Origin: an uncultured Lachnospiraceae bacterium
Lineage (GTDB): Bacteria; Bacillota; Clostridia; Lachnospirales; Lachnospiraceae
NCBI GenBank assembly: GCA_948688495.1
Contig: CAPQSW010000032.1
Span: 1-18,221, forward strand
DNA length: 18,221 nt
Reading direction: 5' to 3'
The position numbers and the translations under genes are program-made. The notes below the pieces were generated by a model. It worked only from the letters and a program-made list of their open reading frames with translations, did no database searches and was not told where the DNA came from. Each line of letters starts with the position of its first letter. Within the stretch, counting starts at the first letter, position 1. Of this stretch, positions 13,970 through 18,221 are shown in pieces.

Positions 13970-16900
13970 ATGAGTGGGGCAGCTTCTAACAGCGTCTTTA
14001 TTAGTTATCGCAGCAGTGATGGGACAGATGTTCCATTTAACCTGTATAATTATTTCAAAAGTAAGGGTTTGGATGCTTTTTTTGACAGGCAGGAACGTGT
14101 GAATGATGAAACAATTTTAAGGAAAGTTGTTATAGAAGTTGGGAAAAGGTCTAATTTTGTTATTTTATTTTCTGAGGCGTCAATCAAAAAGTTGATAGAA
14201 TTTTGTCCCTTTTGTGCATCTGACAAAGATTATGTGTATGAGGAACTGATGTCGGCAATTCGGAATCACAACAATGTGATTCCTGTGTTTTTTGAAGATA
14301 TTGAAGAAAATACTGCCAAAAAGTATACAGACAAATTATTTGTGGACTGTCTGGGGCTTGAGGACAGTTACAGTTATATTGTGAGAAAGCAGGGAGAAAG
14401 GGATGAAGCCCTTTTTGAAAGGATCATGCGCCGGACGAAGGGCAGGACACCGACAGCTCATGTAGATTTATCCGATATATACTGGGTAGGCTCACGCGAA
14501 TCAGATATACCGGATATTGACAGCGGATTCGGATTTAAGGGTGCAGTATTGTTTTTTGGGAAAAAGTCAAAAGAAAACTGCATCATCATGTGTGAGGAGG
14601 GAGAAGAACAGCGTGTTGACCACAATGATGCTACCGATATTGAGCAGGATCGGTTTATAGAACATGCAATGGATGGAATCATCCGAAAAGATCCAAAAGC
14701 AAAGTTTATGTTCTATAATCCCTATACAGTGTATCGGCTTGCGCTTGATGAAAAATACGGTTTGGAACATTTTGTCTGTTTAAATGATAAGTACATGTTA
14801 GAGCGTGTAAATAATAAGCGTAGTTTCCGGGAACTGGTGGGCGATATTGTCCCGCTTTTACCCGTTACGGAAAGAACACGGTCTGATTGTGATTATGATG
14901 ATTTGGTGGAGGCAAAGAACCGAGGGGAATTTACAGACAGCAACGATTATGGAGAAAGCCTTCCAGAGATAAAGTATGATGACGATCTGCAGTTTATTGT
15001 GCAGGCGCCGGTGTCGTCTGGGGGAGCAGGCACTTTTATCCTGAACAGGAAAAATGCGCAGTTTCTTCTGGCAGCGTTGGACAAGCGCGCCAGATATCTT
15101 GTTTCGGTATACCACACGAACAATATATCGGTAAACATGCATGTAATTATCTACACGAATAAGATTATTTACACCCCGGCATCCATTCAGATTGTGCGGG
15201 AGGTATCTACGGAAAATAAGCTGCTGTACAAAGGGGCGGACTTTATTGCGTATCAGCAGATTCAACCAGAGCTGCAAGAACAGTTTGAGAAGCAGGTATC
15301 GAAGGTTGCAGAGAGGCTCAAGGAGCTTGGTTACCGTGGGGTCTGCGGGATTGACGCCATCATTCATGACGGGAGGGTCAATATCCTTGAAGTTAATGGA
15401 CGCTTTCAGGCATCGACGGAGCTTATCAACTGCGCGGCGTTAAGGCGGGGATATAAAAGTATTCAGGAATTAAATTATGATGCATTTTATGAAAGTGATC
15501 ATGATGATACCATCCCCGCTCCATATGATTATAATTTTATAGTTCCGTTCAGCAATTATTCGTTTAGCTATGAGGGCCAGTCCAGGCATGATGCGTGGAT
15601 TTTTAACCGGATTTCCAGCACGAAATACATAGGGGCAGTCCAGGCAGACGGTTATATCCCGGATTCGGAGAAACGCTATAATGCACAGGCGTTTCTTTAC
15701 AGAGTGGTATTTGGTAAGAATATTGTCAGCATAAATGAAGACGGCGCAGTTATCATGCATGAAAACATTTGCGGTCTGGATAAATGGCTTGTAAAGAAAA
15801 TTATGTCAAAGGAAAAGCTGGCAGTTAAAATATCAATGATGATCCAGGGAATTAATATAGAAAAAAGCATTCAAAATACATTGCGGGAGGCAACGAATAA
15901 CGCAGTGGATTTGCAGATTGGCGAGGGAGAAAACCGAATGATTATCAACGCGCCGACGAATATTAAGTTTGTGGAATTGTCTCCTTTTATGCTGGTTAAA
16001 TCTGACACAGACAATAACTATAAAATCCTCTATTACGGGGAATCCCTGATTGATCGCGTGGGCGTGTTTCCGGCAGATAAGAACCAGACCCTGCAATTGA
16101 AAGACGGGCGTCATTCTTATTCTGAAATTGCTTATCTGTCTACGGACCGGCTTAGGGTACATCTCACAAATGAATGCTGTTTTAAGGTCGAGGGCATGCA
16201 GAATGGGATGGGCGGAAACGGATGTAAGTTCTGTAATATAGAGATAGAGAAAAATCAATATCCGATTGAGCCGCAGGATATAAAGGAAGTTGTTGATACT
16301 TATATTAAAGATAAGAAGGAGATTGAACATCAGATGCCGGGGAAGGAGAGGCCGGTTACGCTGGAACATTTTCTGATTGGCGGCCAGTCTCTAAAAAATG
16401 GCGATCAGAAGCTGCTGAAGGCCGTGGAAGTATTGAGCAGGTACAATATGGCGATTTATGTTATGACATTGCCGCTGTCGCGGGAGATGGTACAGGAATT
16501 GGTCTCTTACGGTGTTTTGGAATATGCATATAACATTGAGATATTTAATGATGCATGCAGAAAAAAATATATGCCGGGGAAAGGGAAGGTTCCGGTGGAA
16601 CAGTATATGTCTGCATTAATAGAGACGAGAAAAATATTAAACGGGACGAGATACCCGTCAGCGCGCAAGGCAGTGCGCAGTATGGTGATTGTGGGATTGG
16701 AGCCCTATGAAGATATGATTTCGGGTATCCGATATTTGGTTGAAAATAACATTGAACCGATGCTTTCGGTTTTCCGTCCGCTGCCGGGCACGCCGCTGGA
16801 GGACTTCAATGCCCCGCCAGTCAGCATGGTGTATCACTTGTTTGGCACGGTAAGTTCCATGATGAGTGAAATTGCAGAAAAGAATCACATTCGTGCGATG

Positions 16901-17026
16901 AAGCTTGGACCATGGTGTACCTGCTGCCAAAACAATACAGTCAGCCTTCCGTGGGATATGCAGACAAGTAAAACGGTTCAGGTAAAATGGTGTATAGATC
17001 AGGCAAAAGAAAGGTTTGAGGGGTAG
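13970..17026 (+). CDS. TIR - ATP-grasp - radical SAM fusion protein
   Basis: Multidomain protein of 1018 residues, preceded by GGGGGAAAC. (a) A TIR domain lies at about 7-135: it opens NSVFISYRSSDG, continues GLDAFFDRQERV, and has E91/E92 in YVYEEL where the catalytic glutamate of NAD-cleaving TIRs lies. (b) At about 185-300 comes a pre-ATP-grasp-like segment (MFYNPYTVYR; LNDKYMLERVNNK). (c) The ATP-grasp core lies at about 300-510: FIVQAPVSSGGAGTF is the glycine loop and ILEVNGRFQAST holds Mg-binding-type E474 and N476. (d) The linker at about 515-720 is unrecognised. (e) A radical SAM-like domain lies at about 725-990: HLTNECC, then GCKFCNIE (C736/C737, C752, C755), FLIGGQS, NIEIFNDACRKKYMPGKGK, MVIVGLEPYEDM and FRPLPGTPLEDF, closest in style to BioB/HydE. 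A terminal CTCC (983-986) may bind a metal. No signal peptide or membrane segment is seen. The function is unknown; defence, signalling or modification are options. Confidence 0.85.
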   Translation: MSGAASNSVFISYRSSDGTDVPFNLYNYFKSKGLDAFFDRQERVNDETILRKVVIEVGKRSNFVILFSEASIKKLIEFCPFCASDKDYVYEELMSAIRNHNNVIPVFFEDIEENTAKKYTDKLFVDCLGLEDSYSYIVRKQGERDEALFERIMRRTKGRTPTAHVDLSDIYWVGSRESDIPDIDSGFGFKGAVLFFGKKSKENCIIMCEEGEEQRVDHNDATDIEQDRFIEHAMDGIIRKDPKAKFMFYNPYTVYRLALDEKYGLEHFVCLNDKYMLERVNNKRSFRELVGDIVPLLPVTERTRSDCDYDDLVEAKNRGEFTDSNDYGESLPEIKYDDDLQFIVQAPVSSGGAGTFILNRKNAQFLLAALDKRARYLVSVYHTNNISVNMHVIIYTNKIIYTPASIQIVREVSTENKLLYKGADFIAYQQIQPELQEQFEKQVSKVAERLKELGYRGVCGIDAIIHDGRVNILEVNGRFQASTELINCAALRRGYKSIQELNYDAFYESDHDDTIPAPYDYNFIVPFSNYSFSYEGQSRHDAWIFNRISSTKYIGAVQADGYIPDSEKRYNAQAFLYRVVFGKNIVSINEDGAVIMHENICGLDKWLVKKIMSKEKLAVKISMMIQGINIEKSIQNTLREATNNAVDLQIGEGENRMIINAPTNIKFVELSPFMLVKSDTDNNYKILYYGESLIDRVGVFPADKNQTLQLKDGRHSYSEIAYLSTDRLRVHLTNECCFKVEGMQNGMGGNGCKFCNIEIEKNQYPIEPQDIKEVVDTYIKDKKEIEHQMPGKERPVTLEHFLIGGQSLKNGDQKLLKAVEVLSRYNMAIYVMTLPLSREMVQELVSYGVLEYAYNIEIFNDACRKKYMPGKGKVPVEQYMSALIETRKILNGTRYPSARKAVRSMVIVGLEPYEDMISGIRYLVENNIEPMLSVFRPLPGTPLEDFNAPPVSMVYHLFGTVSSMMSEIAEKNHIRAMKLGPWCTCCQNNTVSLPWDMQTSKTVQVKWCIDQAKERFEG

Positions 17027-17031
17027 ATATT

Positions 17032-18221
17032 ATGGATATTCAGACAGAAATAATGGATTCCGATAGGAACAATGTTTATAGTATGATTGAGCAGATATAT
17101 CGGAATACATCAAGCATTGATTTAAAGATACATAACCGGTATACCGAAGAAGACTGGCGGGCAGTCCAAAGGAAACTGAAAAAGTATATCTATGATGCAG
17201 GAAGGGAATATGAGAATTTAGAATTAAATTCAAGTAAGTATCCCAATGATAAGGCGTATGAGCAGATTGGTCAATACTATAAAGAGATTGATAAACGGCT
17301 GGGAGATGAAAAAGAGTTAATCTTTAAAGGGAAACGGGAGTTGGTTGGCAAGGATAAAATGTATTGTGAGGGTATGTTTACCAAATTGTTTAATATGTAT
17401 GATGGGTTGACCTACAGCTTTCAGACAGCAAGCAGGGAAGCAATAGAGGGCAAAGATATTAAGGTGTCAGCAGATAAAATTGGCATGATTTTGTTGTGTA
17501 AAAATGTACGCATTATGGAAGATTTGATTAATAAAATCTGCAGCAATAATATTGACAAGTCCATTATCGGCGGCGAGAAACACTTTGACAGTATGCGCTA
17601 TGGATTTGAGTGGCTGTTTTGCCATAACGATATTAGCAGAAGCGATTCCTATAAGAGGGTTGATATCCGTGACCGGAATCGCTATCTGGATTATATCAAG
17701 TATCAGATTATGGTAACCGGCCAGTATGTAGAAGTAGCGCCGAAGTCATCTACGGATATTGACTGGTATTATCTGCAGATAGAGAAAGCGTTTGATCGGG
17801 AAAGCTTTGAGGATAAAACAACTAAAATAAAAAGTTTTAAAGAGCAAGTAGTTAAACTTATTGATGAATTTTTCTATGTATATGAATTGTTGATTAAATA
17901 CAGGGACGCGCTGTTTCACGAGGAGGAGATCCGCAAGGAGCTTGGGAAGACGGAAGATGCAGGGGGATTTATTGGGAATAATATAACAGCGGATATCATC
18001 AATCTGTCTTCCGTTGCGGTCCGTGTTTTGCTGGATCGTTTTGTCTCTTTTGTTAAAATCAATGATTTGAACTTCGGTAATAGTACGTTTAACCGTTCCT
18101 GGTTTAATTATTCTGAGCTGTCAAGCAGCAATTACGCAGGTTCTAATTTTAAGTATGCGAGGATTGAAAACGCGAAGGTGAAAAACTGTGACATTTCCAC
18201 CTGTAATTTATCAAGGGCGGA
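17032..18221 (+). CDS. pentapeptide-repeat protein with novel N-terminal region (partial)
   Basis: Open frame of at least 396 codons, cut by the window end. It starts at ATG 17032, 5 bases after the fusion gene stop, with GAGGGG as ribosome binding site, so it is co-transcribed with that gene. Residues 1-340 are mostly charged, helix-prone and unrecognised, with no signal peptide and no membrane segment. From I343 a strict five-residue repeat begins: the central hydrophobic residue falls at 343, 348, 353, 358 and every fifth residue to L393, with small residues (S, N, A, C) beside it, for example YAGSN-FKYAR-IENAK. That is the right-handed quadrilateral beta-helix of pentapeptide-repeat proteins, and the repeats are likely to continue past the edge. 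Such helices can mimic DNA or form protein-binding surfaces. Partner or substrate of the fusion enzyme is an inference. Confidence 0.85.
   Translation, partial: MDIQTEIMDSDRNNVYSMIEQIYRNTSSIDLKIHNRYTEEDWRAVQRKLKKYIYDAGREYENLELNSSKYPNDKAYEQIGQYYKEIDKRLGDEKELIFKGKRELVGKDKMYCEGMFTKLFNMYDGLTYSFQTASREAIEGKDIKVSADKIGMILLCKNVRIMEDLINKICSNNIDKSIIGGEKHFDSMRYGFEWLFCHNDISRSDSYKRVDIRDRNRYLDYIKYQIMVTGQYVEVAPKSSTDIDWYYLQIEKAFDRESFEDKTTKIKSFKEQVVKLIDEFFYVYELLIKYRDALFHEEEIRKELGKTEDAGGFIGNNITADIINLSSVAVRVLLDRFVSFVKINDLNFGNSTFNRSWFNYSELSSSNYAGSNFKYARIENAKVKNCDISTCNLSRA

Noticed and set aside
14858..15367. 169-residue open frame on the minus strand inside the fusion gene
   Set aside because: Opposite the ATP-grasp region of a convincing + strand gene, with a low-information translation. 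A similar frame at 15833-16369 is rejected for the same reason.

Overview
The window looks like chromosomal DNA from a low-to-moderate GC Firmicute, most likely a gut Clostridium relative of the Lachnospiraceae type. The reasons are strong AGGAGG-type ribosome binding sites, some TTG starts, sigma-A-like promoters, a LytTR/GHKL two-component pair, a Geobacillus-type GH36 alpha-galactosidase and a Firmicute-style TopB. The species cannot be read from the sequence. All genes I can support are on the + strand. I see no tRNA, rRNA, CRISPR array, insertion sequence or phage gene.

Layout. (1) 89-4267 is a signalling and transport block: a LytTR response regulator overlaps its GHKL histidine kinase by 4 bp. 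A hairpin terminator follows, then a three-gene overlapping unit of a 59-residue membrane miniprotein, an ABC ATPase and a membrane permease. (2) 4384-6618 is a stand-alone GH36 alpha-galactosidase. (3) 6680-9670 holds a DEDDh exonuclease and topoisomerase III, both ending in topoisomerase-type C4 zinc fingers; their promoter lies inside a long inverted repeat. (4) 9681-12269 holds a broken C-terminal remnant of an SGNH protein, then an intact SGNH gene and an MBOAT (AlgI-type) gene, which together look like an O-acylation module for an extracellular polymer. (5) 12383-13459 is a REC-HD-GYP c-di-GMP phosphodiesterase with its own promoter and a very good terminator. (6) 13608-18221+ is a compact operon: an XRE regulator, a 1018-residue fusion protein, and a pentapeptide-repeat protein cut by the window end.

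The last operon is the most unusual part. The large protein reads as TIR, pre-ATP-grasp, ATP-grasp, a linker domain of unknown type, then a BioB/HydE-like radical SAM domain with a stretched cysteine motif (CX14-15CX2C). A TIR domain normally acts as an NAD-consuming or protein-interaction module in immunity. ATP-grasp and radical SAM domains are biosynthetic. Having all three in one chain, next to a transcriptional regulator and a pentapeptide-repeat protein, is consistent with an undescribed defence, signalling or modification system. The function is inference; the domain order and gene order are read directly from the sequence.
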